From positions 124,001 to 188,000 of the forward strand of contig PHDD01000001.1 in NCBI GenBank assembly GCA_002840905.1: 64,000 nt of DNA, read 5' to 3'. This stretch comes from Bacteroidetes bacterium HGW-Bacteroidetes-4 (lineage in GTDB: Bacteria; Bacteroidota; Bacteroidia; Bacteroidales; SZUA-534). The notes beneath the pieces are model-generated. The model was not told where the DNA came from, did no database searches, and saw only the letters and a list, made by a program, of their open reading frames with translations. How positions within the stretch are numbered: the first letter of the stretch is position 1; the number at the start of each line of letters is the position of its first letter. Shown here piece by piece: positions 29,017-37,921 of this stretch. Both the position numbers and the translations under genes were made by a program.

Positions 29017-31056
29017 TTAATCTTCCAGTAAATCTTTTGCCGAGTAGGTTTTTTTGTGTTTTAGCTTGTTGTATTTAAAACCAACTATCAAAATGTCGTC
29101 AATCTGTTCGCTGTTTCCTTTCCAGGCTTCAAAAGTTCGTTGAATAATTACGGGCTGCTCTTTTAAAGGACGTCTGTTTATATCGGTTAAAAGTTGACGG
29201 AACCTGCCAAAGTTGAATTTCTTTTCACCGGTTTCGTTAAATTGCGAAGTGTAGCCATCGGAAAACATGTAAACAGAATCGTTTTCGAGCAATGGAATGG
29301 TGGTATTCGAGAATATCTTTTGAATGTTATCGTAATATTCGCCAATAGGGTAGATACTTCCTTTAAAAGTTATGGCTTTTCCGTCACGCAGCAGCATTAT
29401 TGGGCGTTGGGCACTGGCAAATTTCATTTCGTTGGTATCAAGATCAATGGTACAAACTGATGCATCCATACCTTCGAATCGCTGTTCGTGATGGTTTTTG
29501 TATACCAGTAAATCGTTTATTTCAATGTCAAGTCGCGACAAAATTAGCGCTGGATCAGTAATATATTCGTAATTTACCAAATGATGCAGTATAGTCATTC
29601 CAATCATACTCATAAAAGCCCCCGGAACCCCATGGCCTGTGCAGTCGGAAGCAACTACCACTATTTGGTTATTAATTTTCGAATACCAGTAAAAATCGCC
29701 ACTTACAATATCGCGTGGTAAAATATATACAAACGATTCGGGAAAAAGCTCGGTAAACTCTTCTGGAGCAGGGAGTAAGGATTCCTGAATCCGATGCGCA
29801 TAATTTAAACTGGCTGTTAAATCATCTTGTTTATTTTCGAGCAGATTTTTCTGGTGGTCGAGCAATTTGTAAGCCTCATTTAATTTTCGGTTTACCTGAT
29901 ACAAAAATTCCGATTGTTCTTCAATCTCGTTATTTCGTTCTTCAATATTATTGACCATTTTATTGAAGTTTTTCGAAAGTGTTGCAATCTCATTGTGGCC
30001 ATCTTCGTTAACCCGCTCACGATAATTTCCGTTGGCAATGATTTTGGTTTTGTCAATCAAATCGTAAATTGGAAAAACAATGGCTTTGGCACGATTGTAA
30101 ATTAAAAAGAACACCAGTAATAAACTGAAAAGTAATACCAGACTTATCTTTAGTTTTTCTTTCCGGATAAAATGTTCCTGACTTGCCGGATCATTGGATA
30201 TGCGAATAATGGTGCCGCTAAAAATTTTAGGATTCAGATCTTTCAGAAAAAAATAGGTGTAATTAATATGACCGCTTCCATTCTCGGCATGTCCAATAGT
30301 AATCATTTTTCCATGTAGCAAATCATCAATAAGGGGAATGTGAGCCGGAATAAATTCACGTTTTAGATTTAATGGATAGGGTTTGTCGGCATAGAAGAAA
30401 ATATCGACCGAAGTCAGGTTCGGTTTCTTTTGCGGTATTTCACCCAGATGCGTAATGGTATAATTATAAATTTTATCGGCCTGAGCTGAATACAAGCCTA
30501 TTTCGATAATATATTTTCCGTCGTTGGTGGGCTGGTAACAATATTTTTTGTAACGTTTGGTTTTATGTTCAAAAAAGAACCGGGGACTATCAAACTTTTT
30601 GTTTGCAAAAATATCAAGCAAATAATTTTTATGCGCATAGCCAAAGCTAAAAAAATTAATATATAGGTCTTCTTTAAAAGTAGTATTTACAACAATACCA
30701 TCACGGTTTATAACGTATAAGTCAAATAATTCATTATCCATCTCCAATTCGTCACGGATTTGAAGTAAATCAAGATTTTCGATGTTTTGGGTGTTTTTAA
30801 AATAATCTTCAATAAGAGTTTCACTGTAATTGTGCATTTGCTGCTCCATGGGCTCTTCAATAATGGAAAGCGCCACCAGCTCAAGTTCAATGAACGATTT
30901 TATTTCTTCATAAATGAAATCCTGTTCGGTAAGGTTATTCGTATTTAATATAGTTCTTGTATTCCGATAACTAAAAATGGCTAAAATTATAAGCCCCATT
31001 ATAACCGGGAGCACTATGTTTATTAGTAATTGTTTGTATATGGAATTAATTTTCAC
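29017..31056 (-). CDS. Membrane-bound SpoIIE-type PP2C phosphatase with sensor and HAMP domains
   Basis: The 679-residue protein starts at a GTG. It has a transmembrane helix at residues ~10-27, an extracytoplasmic sensor region (~30-305) and a second helix (~308-325, LVLLFSLLLVFFLIY). A HAMP domain (~326-380, ending NEIATLSKNFNKMVNNI), a coiled coil and a SpoIIE/PP2C phosphatase domain (~440-665) follow. The phosphatase shows DIVSGDFYWYSKIN, ASDCTGHGVPGAFMSMIG, DASVCTIDL and SEQIDDILIVGFKY with the metal-binding aspartates. Such proteins dephosphorylate STAS proteins in response to an external signal, so the STAS protein at 16013-16363 is a plausible substrate (inference). Confidence 0.92.
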   Translation of the reverse strand: MKINSIYKQLLINIVLPVIMGLIILAIFSYRNTRTILNTNNLTEQDFIYEEIKSFIELELVALSIIEEPMEQQMHNYSETLIEDYFKNTQNIENLDLLQIRDELEMDNELFDLYVINRDGIVVNTTFKEDLYINFFSFGYAHKNYLLDIFANKKFDSPRFFFEHKTKRYKKYCYQPTNDGKYIIEIGLYSAQADKIYNYTITHLGEIPQKKPNLTSVDIFFYADKPYPLNLKREFIPAHIPLIDDLLHGKMITIGHAENGSGHINYTYFFLKDLNPKIFSGTIIRISNDPASQEHFIRKEKLKISLVLLFSLLLVFFLIYNRAKAIVFPIYDLIDKTKIIANGNYRERVNEDGHNEIATLSKNFNKMVNNIEERNNEIEEQSEFLYQVNRKLNEAYKLLDHQKNLLENKQDDLTASLNYAHRIQESLLPAPEEFTELFPESFVYILPRDIVSGDFYWYSKINNQIVVVASDCTGHGVPGAFMSMIGMTILHHLVNYEYITDPALILSRLDIEINDLLVYKNHHEQRFEGMDASVCTIDLDTNEMKFASAQRPIMLLRDGKAITFKGSIYPIGEYYDNIQKIFSNTTIPLLENDSVYMFSDGYTSQFNETGEKKFNFGRFRQLLTDINRRPLKEQPVIIQRTFEAWKGNSEQIDDILIVGFKYNKLKHKKTYSAKDLLED

Positions 31057-31139
31057 AGTGTTAGTTCAAATATTAAGTAAGCTGTTTACATTTTTTAAAC
31101 CTAAATATAATAAAATTCAGAAACAAGAATGAATTATTG

Positions 31140-31958
31140 TTAAAGTTGATTGACGGTTTTTCTGATTTTAACCAACTTTGTCAATAAATTTTCAAGATAA
31201 TCAAGCTTTAACATGTTGGCACCATCAGACAATGCTTTTGCCGGATTAGGATGGGTTTCAATAAAAATTCCGTTAACACCAACAGCAATTCCAGCTCGCG
31301 CCACCGTTTCAATTAAGTCGGGTCGGCCACCGGTAACTCCTGAAACCTGATTGGGTTGTTGAAGGGAGTGAGTAATGTCAAGAATAACGGGTAGTCCGGT
31401 TTGTTGCATCTCGGGAATTCCCCGGTAATCGATCAACAAATCCTGATAACCAAAGGTTGTACCCCTTTCGGTAAGCATTACCCGGGGATTTCCCGCATCA
31501 ATAACTTTTTGTGCTGCAAACTGCATAGCACCGGGAGCTAAAAATTGTCCTTTTTTAATATTTACCACTTTTCCGGTTTTTGCTGCCGCTTCGAGTAAAT
31601 CAGTTTGACGGCATAAAAAGGCCGGAATTTGCAACACATCGACTACTTGGGCAGCAATGGCTGCTTCTTCGGCTGTATGAATATCACTAACCACTGGTAC
31701 TTTTAACTCGCTGCGCACTTTATAAAGTATTTCCAGCGCTTTTTGATCGCCAATACCGCTGAACGAATCCTTTTTGCTTCGGTTAGCTTTCCTATATGAT
31801 GCTTTAAATATGTATGGTATTTCCAACTTCTGGGTAATATCAATAACTCTTTTGGCTACTTCAAATACCAGGGCTTCGTTTTCTACCACACAGGGGCCGG
31901 CCAAAAGAAAAAAATTTCCTGAGTAAGTATCTTTAATAAAAGGAATTGATGCTATCAT
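31140..31958 (-). CDS. kdsA: 3-deoxy-8-phosphooctulonate synthase (KDO-8-P synthase)
   Basis: The 272-residue TIM-barrel enzyme condenses phosphoenolpyruvate and arabinose-5-phosphate for lipopolysaccharide core synthesis. Signatures include LLAGPCVVENEALVFEVAKR, FKASYRKANRSKKDSFSGIG, DIHTAEEA, NIKKGQFLAPGAM, TERGTTFGYQDLLIDYR and ETHPNPAKALSDGANML. The length is normal. A TATATTTG -7 element lies 29 bases upstream. Confidence 0.97.
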   Translation of the reverse strand: MIASIPFIKDTYSGNFFLLAGPCVVENEALVFEVAKRVIDITQKLEIPYIFKASYRKANRSKKDSFSGIGDQKALEILYKVRSELKVPVVSDIHTAEEAAIAAQVVDVLQIPAFLCRQTDLLEAAAKTGKVVNIKKGQFLAPGAMQFAAQKVIDAGNPRVMLTERGTTFGYQDLLIDYRGIPEMQQTGLPVILDITHSLQQPNQVSGVTGGRPDLIETVARAGIAVGVNGIFIETHPNPAKALSDGANMLKLDYLENLLTKLVKIRKTVNQL

Positions 31959-31986
31959 CTTCTGTTACATTTTCAAAATAATGGTT

Positions 31987-31994
31987 CAAATATA
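31987..31994 (-). promoter_or_regulatory. -7 element of the kdsA promoter
   Basis: Minus-strand TATATTTG matches TAnnTTTG. No -33 element with good spacing was found. Confidence 0.45.
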
Positions 31995-32126
31995 CTATAA
32001 AAATTGCCGCATATTCGCTATATCCAAAACGAAAGTAAGAAATAATTTATGACGAAGCTGTTTTCTAACGGTTTGTTTTTCTATTGCGGCTTTATGTGTA
32101 TTTTTACCAAATAAATTTATGCAAGC

Positions 32127-33512
32127 ATGAGCGAAGAAACCATTTGTGCCATATCAACAGCACCCGGAAACGGGGCTATATCATTAATCCGCTTGACGGG
32201 ACCGAAGGCTTTTACTATTGCAGAACGTATTTTTTATTCGCGAAAAAAAAATTTTGTGTTGCACCAACAAGATACCCAGACCCTGCACTTTGGCGAAATC
32301 CGTAACAACGATATTATTGTCGATGAGGTTTTGCTGGCAGTTTTTAAGAAACCTCATACATACACTGGCGAAGATATGGTAGAGATTTCGTGTCATGGCT
32401 CGGTTTATATTCAGCAAACCATACTTCATTTACTCATAAAAAACGGTGCACAATTGGCTCAACCCGGGGAATTCACGCAAAGAGCCTACTTAAATGGCAA
32501 AATGGATTTATCCCAGGCTGAAGCAGTTGCTGATTTGATTGCCTCACAAAGCGAAGCCGCCCATAAAATTGCCATGAACCAGATGCGCGGAGGCTTTTCG
32601 CACGAACTGGCCACACTGCGTGCCCAGCTATTGCAATTTATAAGTCTGATTGAATTGGAACTCGACTTTAGCGAGGAGGATGTGGAGTTTGCCGACCGCA
32701 CGCAACTGAAAAAACTGTTGTTGAATATTGAGCAGGTAATTACGCGACTCATTAAATCGTTTGAGCTGGGAAATGCCATTAAAAATGGAGTTCCTGTTGC
32801 CATTGTTGGTGAACCCAATGTTGGGAAATCGACTTTATTAAATGCCATTTTGAACGAAGATAAGGCCATTGTTTCTGAAATAGCCGGCACTACCCGCGAC
32901 ACCATCGAAGATACGTTTAATTATGCGGGAATTACCTATCGTTTTATCGACACGGCAGGCTTGCGGCATACTACCGATACTATAGAGAGTCTGGGAATTG
33001 AGCGCACTTACCAAAAAGTAAATCAGGCTAAAATTGTATTGGCTTTGTTCGATGCCCGCGATGCTGATACTAAGGTAATCAGTGAACTGGAATCGCTGGC
33101 TCAAAAAGGGGCAGGTGATAAAACGGTGATTCTGGTGCGCAATAAAATCGATTTGTTGCAAAAAGAAACAAAACCGTTGAATCATCCCTTGCTGTTTGCC
33201 CAGGTGAATTTGTCGGCCCGCAACAATCAATCGGTCGATGTGCTTTTAGAAACCATTGGCCAAGCTACTTACCGCGATGCACTCGAAAACAACGAAGTAA
33301 TAGTAACCAACCTCCGGCATATCGAAGCACTTACCCAGGCTCTGGAAGCTTTACAGCGCGCTTTAGATGGTTTGGAAAAAGGCATCACAAACGATTTTCT
33401 GGCCATGGACATCCGCGAAGTAATTCATTTTTTAGCCGGCATTACCGGCGATGAAATCTCAACCGATGAAATCTTAGGAAATATTTTTAGTCAGTTTTGC
33501 ATAGGAAAGTAA
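32127..33512 (+). CDS. mnmE: tRNA modification GTPase MnmE (TrmE)
   Basis: The 461-residue protein has the N-terminal tetrahydrofolate-binding domain (ICAISTAPGNGAISLIRLTG), a helical domain, and an inserted G domain. The G domain shows G1 GEPNVGKSTLL (residues ~229-239), DTAGLRHT as G3 and NKID as G4. The C-terminus is the conserved FSQFCIGK with the catalytic cysteine. MnmE works with MnmG to modify U34 of certain tRNAs. The protein is intact although a mobile element is inserted at its last codons; the repeat recreating FCIGK-stop lies at the element's far end (58224-58240). Confidence 0.97.
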   Translation: MSEETICAISTAPGNGAISLIRLTGPKAFTIAERIFYSRKKNFVLHQQDTQTLHFGEIRNNDIIVDEVLLAVFKKPHTYTGEDMVEISCHGSVYIQQTILHLLIKNGAQLAQPGEFTQRAYLNGKMDLSQAEAVADLIASQSEAAHKIAMNQMRGGFSHELATLRAQLLQFISLIELELDFSEEDVEFADRTQLKKLLLNIEQVITRLIKSFELGNAIKNGVPVAIVGEPNVGKSTLLNAILNEDKAIVSEIAGTTRDTIEDTFNYAGITYRFIDTAGLRHTTDTIESLGIERTYQKVNQAKIVLALFDARDADTKVISELESLAQKGAGDKTVILVRNKIDLLQKETKPLNHPLLFAQVNLSARNNQSVDVLLETIGQATYRDALENNEVIVTNLRHIEALTQALEALQRALDGLEKGITNDFLAMDIREVIHFLAGITGDEISTDEILGNIFSQFCIGK

Positions 33513-33513
33513 A
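33501..33513. repeat. Left attachment site (attL core)
   Basis: ATAGGAAAGTAAA spans the Ile-Gly-Lys-stop codons of mnmE plus one base and is identical to 58229-58241. Confidence 0.85.
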
Positions 33514-33576
33514 GTACTTATCACTTGTTTTCTTTTCCTTTCATTTACTGGCTTTTACAGGTGATTATTTCTAAAT

Positions 33577-33650
33577 ATTTGTTGCCCGATTACCTTTTTT
33601 TGCTTATTTTTGTTGTGTAGTTGTTGCCCAATATTTACTATTTGTTGCCC
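33577..33650. repeat. Candidate integrase arm-type sites near attL
   Basis: ATTTGTTGCCC at 33577-33587 and 33640-33650, and TTGTTGCCC at 33621-33629, are three direct copies close to the left repeat. Related TTATTTGTTGC copies lie at the right end. Placement and repetition fit arm-type binding sites of a tyrosine recombinase. Confidence 0.55.
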
Positions 33651-33673
33651 AACAACAATCAAGGTGAAATGAT

Positions 33674-33728
33674 GGCAGTAAATGACAGCTAAAGACAGTA
33701 ATTGACATTAAAAGGCAGTAACAGGCAT
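33674..33728. repeat. Six tandem 10-bp repeats before the Xis-like gene
   Basis: G(A/G)CA(G/T) starts at 33674, 33684, 33694, 33704, 33714 and 33724, a strict 10-bp period, and the last copy overlaps the ATG at 33727. Helically phased repeats of this kind suit cooperative binding of a small DNA-binding protein, possibly the Xis-like product itself. Confidence 0.65.
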
Positions 33729-34095
33729 GAGTAGTAAAATACAAATATCAAAGGTTTGTGAGTTTTGCGGTAACGAATTTACCGCCCAAACTACTGTTAC
33801 TCGCTTTTGTGGTCATACATGTGCATCACGTTCATATAAACAAAGAAAGAAGGAAAGTAAAATCGGCAGGACTATTGAAGAAGTCAACCAACAAAAAATC
33901 CTCTCTGCTTCTGATGTTCATTTAGAAGTAATCAAGCAAAAAGATTTTCTTTCCATTACAGAGGCATACACCTTACTTGGGATAAGCGAACGCACATTTT
34001 ACAGGCTCATGAAAGCTGGCACTATCCCCACAACCAAATTAGGGGGCAGAACTATTGTAAAACGAAGTGTAATCGATAAACTTTTTGCTCTATGA
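33727..34095 (+). CDS. Zinc-finger/helix-turn-helix protein, likely excisionase
   Basis: The 122-residue protein has an N-terminal cysteine cluster (CEFCGNEFTAQ, then FCGHTCASRSYKQRKK, residues ~12-42) that looks like a small zinc finger. A C-terminal MerR/excisionase-type helix-turn-helix (FLSITEAYTLLGISERTFYRLMKAGTIPTTKLGGRTIVK, residues ~78-116) follows. It overlaps the integrase gene by four bases. Position and fold suggest a recombination directionality factor or regulator of the integrase. The six phased repeats overlapping its start suggest autoregulation. Confidence 0.82.
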   Translation: MSSKIQISKVCEFCGNEFTAQTTVTRFCGHTCASRSYKQRKKESKIGRTIEEVNQQKILSASDVHLEVIKQKDFLSITEAYTLLGISERTFYRLMKAGTIPTTKLGGRTIVKRSVIDKLFAL

Positions 34096-35186
34096 AAGTA
34101 ACATTAAGAGAACGGGAGAAAAACGGTCAGATAAGCCTATACTTAGACTATTACCACAAAGGAAAACGCCAGTATGAATATTTAAGGCTTTATTTGGTAT
34201 CCAAACCAAGAACAACCGAAGAACGTGCCCAAAACAAGAAAACACAGCAATTAGCAGAAACCATAAGGGCTAAACGACAAATTGAAATTCAGAACGGTGT
34301 TTTTGGAGTTAATGACCTGGAACGAATAAACAGCAGCTTCTTAGCCTACTTCGAACTTTTAACCGAAAAACGGAAAGAGAGCGATGGCAATTACGGAAAC
34401 TGGCGTAGTGCATTGAAACACCTTAAAAGCTTCTCAAAAGCCGATGTGAAATTTTCCGACATTGATAAGCAATGGCTTGATGATTTAAAGTATTACTTTG
34501 TAAATGATGCAAGAACCAAGCACACTCAAAAATTATCACGCAATTCTTGTTCATCCTATTTTAATAAAGTCAGGGCTGCATTAAAAGAAGCAACAAAAGA
34601 CGGTTATATTTTAAGAAATCCTGCCGATGATATTGAAGGCATCAAAGAGGCTGAAACAAAAAGAGAATTTCTTACCCTCGATGAACTTCAAAAAGCTGCA
34701 CAAACAAACTGCGATATTCAGTTAATTAAGAATGCCTTTATTTTTAGTGCATTAACAGGGCTAAGATTCTCAGATATTCAAAAACTTACTTGGAACGAAA
34801 TACAACATTCTGATGAGATGGGTTATTTTATCCGTTTCAAACAGAAAAAGACCAAAGGACAGGAAACCTTGCCAGTTGCCGAAGATGCAGTAAAAATATT
34901 GGGTGAAAGATTGTCGGGTGATGAACCTGTTTTTCGGGATTTAACATATAGCGAATACAATAACCAAAAGATACGTGAATGGATGATTAGAGCAGGTATT
35001 GAAAAATACATCACTTTTCATTGTGCCAGACATACCTATGCCACACTTCAATTAACTTTGGGCACTGATATTTATACAGTATCAAAACTATTAGGACATA
35101 AAAACCTAAGAACAACCGAAGTATATGCAAAAATTATTGATGAAAAGAAAGTAGCTGCAGCCAACCGCATAAAACTAAACCTATGA
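34092..35186 (+). CDS. int: Tyrosine-type site-specific integrase
   Basis: The 364-residue recombinase has an N-terminal arm-binding part, a SAM-like core-binding domain (ERINSSFLAYFELLTEKR to ADDIEG), and a catalytic domain with the classic residues: Arg in ALTGLRFSDIQKL, HxxR in FHCARHTYATLQ, His in LLGHKNLRTTEVY and the nucleophilic Tyr in that segment. The length and a phage_int_SAM_5-like layout are typical of Bacteroidota elements. It probably recombines the mnmE 3' end with the element's attP. It overlaps both neighbours by four bases, giving an xis-int-(35183) operon. Confidence 0.95.
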   Translation: MKVTLREREKNGQISLYLDYYHKGKRQYEYLRLYLVSKPRTTEERAQNKKTQQLAETIRAKRQIEIQNGVFGVNDLERINSSFLAYFELLTEKRKESDGNYGNWRSALKHLKSFSKADVKFSDIDKQWLDDLKYYFVNDARTKHTQKLSRNSCSSYFNKVRAALKEATKDGYILRNPADDIEGIKEAETKREFLTLDELQKAAQTNCDIQLIKNAFIFSALTGLRFSDIQKLTWNEIQHSDEMGYFIRFKQKKTKGQETLPVAEDAVKILGERLSGDEPVFRDLTYSEYNNQKIREWMIRAGIEKYITFHCARHTYATLQLTLGTDIYTVSKLLGHKNLRTTEVYAKIIDEKKVAAANRIKLNL

Positions 35187-36208
35187 GCGAATCATTAAAC
35201 ATATACCATGAAATCTTATTCCTCGGTCTTCGACCTTGGATAATTGGCAAACAATCAGAGCAAAAGTTTAAGGAGTTACTGCTTGAATTAAAAAAGGAGT
35301 ACCATATTAATCAACCTCATTACGAGCTTGATTTTATAAAACCTTTATCCAATATCCGCAAATACTACAATGCTTTAATTGAGCTGGAAGCAACAAAATT
35401 TTTAAATGACTTTCATTCAGAATTTAAACAGGCTTTAAACGATAATGAAAAAGCATATCTTATTCATAATATCTTAAATAAAGTACTCTCTCAGAAGCTA
35501 AAAGAAACAGAACAGGTAATTACTTCACGCAACTATACATCCGACCAATACACACTGCAATCAGGTAATAAGCAAATTGATAAATCGGTTTCGGATGAAT
35601 CCTATATACTACATAACTTAAAACACCAATTAATAAGGTTAGTAATGGAATTACAGGATTCTTATACCGATTTTATGAAGGAAGAGCCATTAGCGGTTGA
35701 AGAAATCTATTACAAATATTTTAATGAAGAGCCTCCAACACCTTCATTTATTAACGAAGCCGTTAATTACCCAAATACCAATCAGGCAATAAAACAACTG
35801 GATAAAGCAGAGAAACCAGTATTCAATCCTTTACGTCAGGATATTAAAGACCCATCAAAAGGAATCTACACTTACGACCAAATGATTAAAAATCCATCAA
35901 GGTTTGCAGACTTTGAAAGCAAGCTTTTTGAAAATGGTTACATTGATGAAAACTACAGATTTAAAGATGAATACGGACAAAAGAAATCCCTTGCAGCAAT
36001 CTACCATCAATTAATTAGAAAAGGGTATTTCAACAAACGTATTTACCCCGAAAACATTGAAAATACTGGTTTAATCATTCGTAAATTTCTTGACCATCGA
36101 TATGGTGCCAATGTTGATAAGCAATTCCGAAATTGGGATAATAACCAGGAAGAACTATTGAGCTTAATTGAAAAAGATTACTGGTTAGACAATTTACTCC
36201 CTTGTTAA
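35183..36208 (+). CDS. Hypothetical mobile-element protein (integrase-linked)
   Basis: The 341-residue product is mostly alpha-helical, with a first half rich in charged helices (FKELLLELKKEYHINQPHYELDF, FLNDFHSEFKQALNDNEKAYLIHNIL). A C-terminal segment (KKSLAAIYHQLIRKGYFNKRIYPENIENTGLIIRKFLDHRYG) recalls the C-terminal region of RteC-like regulators of Bacteroides elements, but the similarity is too weak to name it. It overlaps the integrase by four bases and ends in a hairpin terminator, so it is co-transcribed with xis and int and may regulate them. Confidence 0.7.
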   Translation: MSESLNIYHEILFLGLRPWIIGKQSEQKFKELLLELKKEYHINQPHYELDFIKPLSNIRKYYNALIELEATKFLNDFHSEFKQALNDNEKAYLIHNILNKVLSQKLKETEQVITSRNYTSDQYTLQSGNKQIDKSVSDESYILHNLKHQLIRLVMELQDSYTDFMKEEPLAVEEIYYKYFNEEPPTPSFINEAVNYPNTNQAIKQLDKAEKPVFNPLRQDIKDPSKGIYTYDQMIKNPSRFADFESKLFENGYIDENYRFKDEYGQKKSLAAIYHQLIRKGYFNKRIYPENIENTGLIIRKFLDHRYGANVDKQFRNWDNNQEELLSLIEKDYWLDNLLPC

Positions 36209-36209
36209 A

Positions 36210-36257
36210 AATGCGGTAATTTGCTGTCAATTTACCAATTGAAATTACCACATTTTT
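36210..36257 (+). terminator. Terminator of the xis-int operon
   Basis: AATGCGGTAATTT (36210-36222) and AAATTACCACATT (36242-36254) pair with one mismatch and lead into a T-run. Confidence 0.7.
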
Positions 36258-36272
36258 AAAATAACATCTGTA

Positions 36273-36304
36273 TTTCAATAAGTTAACCTTATTGAAATTA
36301 CCAC
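36273..36304. promoter_or_regulatory. Palindromic site upstream of the replication operon
   Basis: TTTCAATAAG (36273-36282) and CTTATTGAAA (36288-36297) form a perfect 10-bp inverted repeat with a 5-base loop and no T-run. The 14-mer ATTGAAATTACCAC occurs at 36238-36251 and 36291-36304. An operator for one of the small HTH proteins just downstream, or an origin-related site, is plausible. Confidence 0.5.
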
Positions 36305-36406
36305 TTCCCCACCTACCAAACACTCCTTTATAAATTCGTTCTGTCCTTGAAAATCGAGGATGACTTTTGCGCAGAAGTCCATTCATTCATATTAAGTCAT
36401 TGAACA

Positions 36407-36706
36407 ATGGACGAGATATTAAAAGAAATCCATGAGTTGAAACAACTCATTGTAGAACAGAACATTTTAAAAAAAGAAGTATTAAACTTTAATGAAGCAG
36501 CCCAATATCTGGAAGTTTCAAGTTCCCACTTGTACAAACTCACCAGTTCGGGAAACATTCCGGCTTATAAGCCCAATGGGAAGAAACTCTATTTCAATCG
36601 CAAAGAGTTGGATTCTTGGCTTTTAAGCAACAAACAGGAATCGCATGATGAAATTGAACATCAAGCTTCCGAGTATTTGATGAAAAAAGGGAGGGTTAGG
36701 TTATGA
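36407..36706 (+). CDS. Helix-turn-helix protein, excisionase family
   Basis: The 99-residue product has an N-terminal helix (LKEIHELKQLIVEQNILKKE) and a MerR-like winged HTH (LNFNEAAQYLEVSSSHLYKLTSSGNIPAYKPNGKKLYFNRKELDSWL). This is the common HTH_17 fold in Bacteroidota mobile elements. It overlaps the next HTH gene by four bases and starts the VirE-like operon. It probably binds DNA as a regulator or accessory recombination/replication protein. Confidence 0.85.
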   Translation: MDEILKEIHELKQLIVEQNILKKEVLNFNEAAQYLEVSSSHLYKLTSSGNIPAYKPNGKKLYFNRKELDSWLLSNKQESHDEIEHQASEYLMKKGRVRL

Positions 36707-37002
36707 ACGAGATAATGCAAGCCCTCCTGAATCTATCAGGCGATATAAAGGAATTGAAAGTCCAACTACAACAATTTAAGAAAACAAGGGCAGATAAGTT
36801 CCAAGATGAATGGATAGATGGGCAAGACGTTATGCTTGCCCTCAATATCAGCAAACGAACATTGCAAACCCTTCGGGATGGCAATGTTCTGCCCTATTCC
36901 CGTATCAATGGCAAATTTTATTACAAGGTTTCTGATTTAGAAGAACTATTGGCAAACAACTATTCGGGTAACTCTAATAAATCAGGAAGCTATGGAGATT
37001 AG
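36703..37002 (+). CDS. Helix-turn-helix protein, excisionase family (second copy)
   Basis: A 99-residue protein with the same layout as its upstream neighbour: a coiled N-terminal helix (DIKELKVQLQQFKKTRADKFQ) then an HTH_17-like fold (WIDGQDVMLALNISKRTLQTLRDGNVLPYSRINGKFYYKVSDLEELL). The two overlap by four bases and look like divergent paralogues. Tandem small HTH genes before a VirE-like gene are frequent in Bacteroidota integrative elements. Confidence 0.85.
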   Translation: MNEIMQALLNLSGDIKELKVQLQQFKKTRADKFQDEWIDGQDVMLALNISKRTLQTLRDGNVLPYSRINGKFYYKVSDLEELLANNYSGNSNKSGSYGD

Positions 37003-37921
37003 GGAAAAAGATATACTCGATAAAACACATTATGGATTAAATATTTACTCCCATGTGTTACGCCAATATTATTCGGATGAAGTTGTAATTCACCTATCCG
37101 GCAAGCAATGTAAGCCCGCAAAGAATCCTTTTAAAGACAATACAGAAACTCTTAATATTTATAATAATAATTGGGTATTTGTTTATGAGGATTTTAGCGA
37201 CCCGGATTTTAATGGCAATCCCTTTTCATTCGCTTCGCTTCATTACAAACTTACTGGACAGGAGCTTTTACAAAAGCTAAACGAAGAATTGCATTTACGC
37301 ATAGGTCAGCAAAACAATTTCTATGGGAACAAACGCTCGGCGTTTATTCCTAATAAAGAAATGCAACAAGAACCGATTACAGTTCCTGTATTCAGTTTCT
37401 ATAAATCTCCTGTGCGAAATATACAACCTGCCTATAATATTAATGTGATTGAAGCTTACAACCTTATAAAAAGTAGTGATTATAAAAGAACGACCGAAGA
37501 ATTAAGGGCAATTAATGATAAAACTGAAGCTCGTAATTACAAAGCAAATCATTTCGATTATGTAACCTTTTCGGGAATATTCACCAAACGAAACGATAAA
37601 GCTTTACAAGCTCATTCTGGACTGATTACAATTGATTTCGACCACATTAAAGACCTCGTAAAGCTCAGAAAAGCTTTACTTCTGGATGAATATTTTGATA
37701 CTGTGCTAATATTCGTTTCACCATCTGGCGATGGTTTAAAATGGATTATTCCCATTGATTTGGCTAAAGCAAATCATCAGGAATATTTCAAAGCGGTATC
37801 AAACTACATACAGCAAACTTACAATTTAGAAGTTGACAAGTCCGGGAAAGATATTTCCCGAGCTTGCTTCCTTCCTTACGATAAAGATGTTTTCATAAAT
37901 CCAAAATATTTGCAACAATGA
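36992..37921 (+). CDS. VirE N-terminal/BT4734-like protein (primase-associated)
   Basis: The 309-residue protein has two parts. Residues 1-100 contain CKPAKNPFKDNTETLNIYNNNWVFVYEDFSDPDFNGNPFSF, resembling a CHC2-type zinc-binding primase start. Residues ~170-300 contain YVTFSGIF, SGLITIDFDHIKDL and VSPSGDGLKWIIPID, the conserved core of the BT4734-like (VirE N-terminal) domain, related to primase-polymerase folds. With the next gene it is likely to act in replication of the excised element. It overlaps its neighbours by 11 and 4 bases. Confidence 0.8.
   Translation: MEIREKDILDKTHYGLNIYSHVLRQYYSDEVVIHLSGKQCKPAKNPFKDNTETLNIYNNNWVFVYEDFSDPDFNGNPFSFASLHYKLTGQELLQKLNEELHLRIGQQNNFYGNKRSAFIPNKEMQQEPITVPVFSFYKSPVRNIQPAYNINVIEAYNLIKSSDYKRTTEELRAINDKTEARNYKANHFDYVTFSGIFTKRNDKALQAHSGLITIDFDHIKDLVKLRKALLLDEYFDTVLIFVSPSGDGLKWIIPIDLAKANHQEYFKAVSNYIQQTYNLEVDKSGKDISRACFLPYDKDVFINPKYLQQ

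Noticed and set aside
33577-33728. CRISPR array
   Set aside because: The repeats are 9-11 bp or 10-bp phased with no spacers of CRISPR length; they fit integrase and Xis binding sites better.
35183-36208. Naming this gene rteC
   Set aside because: Only a loose resemblance at the C-terminus; a profile search would be needed.
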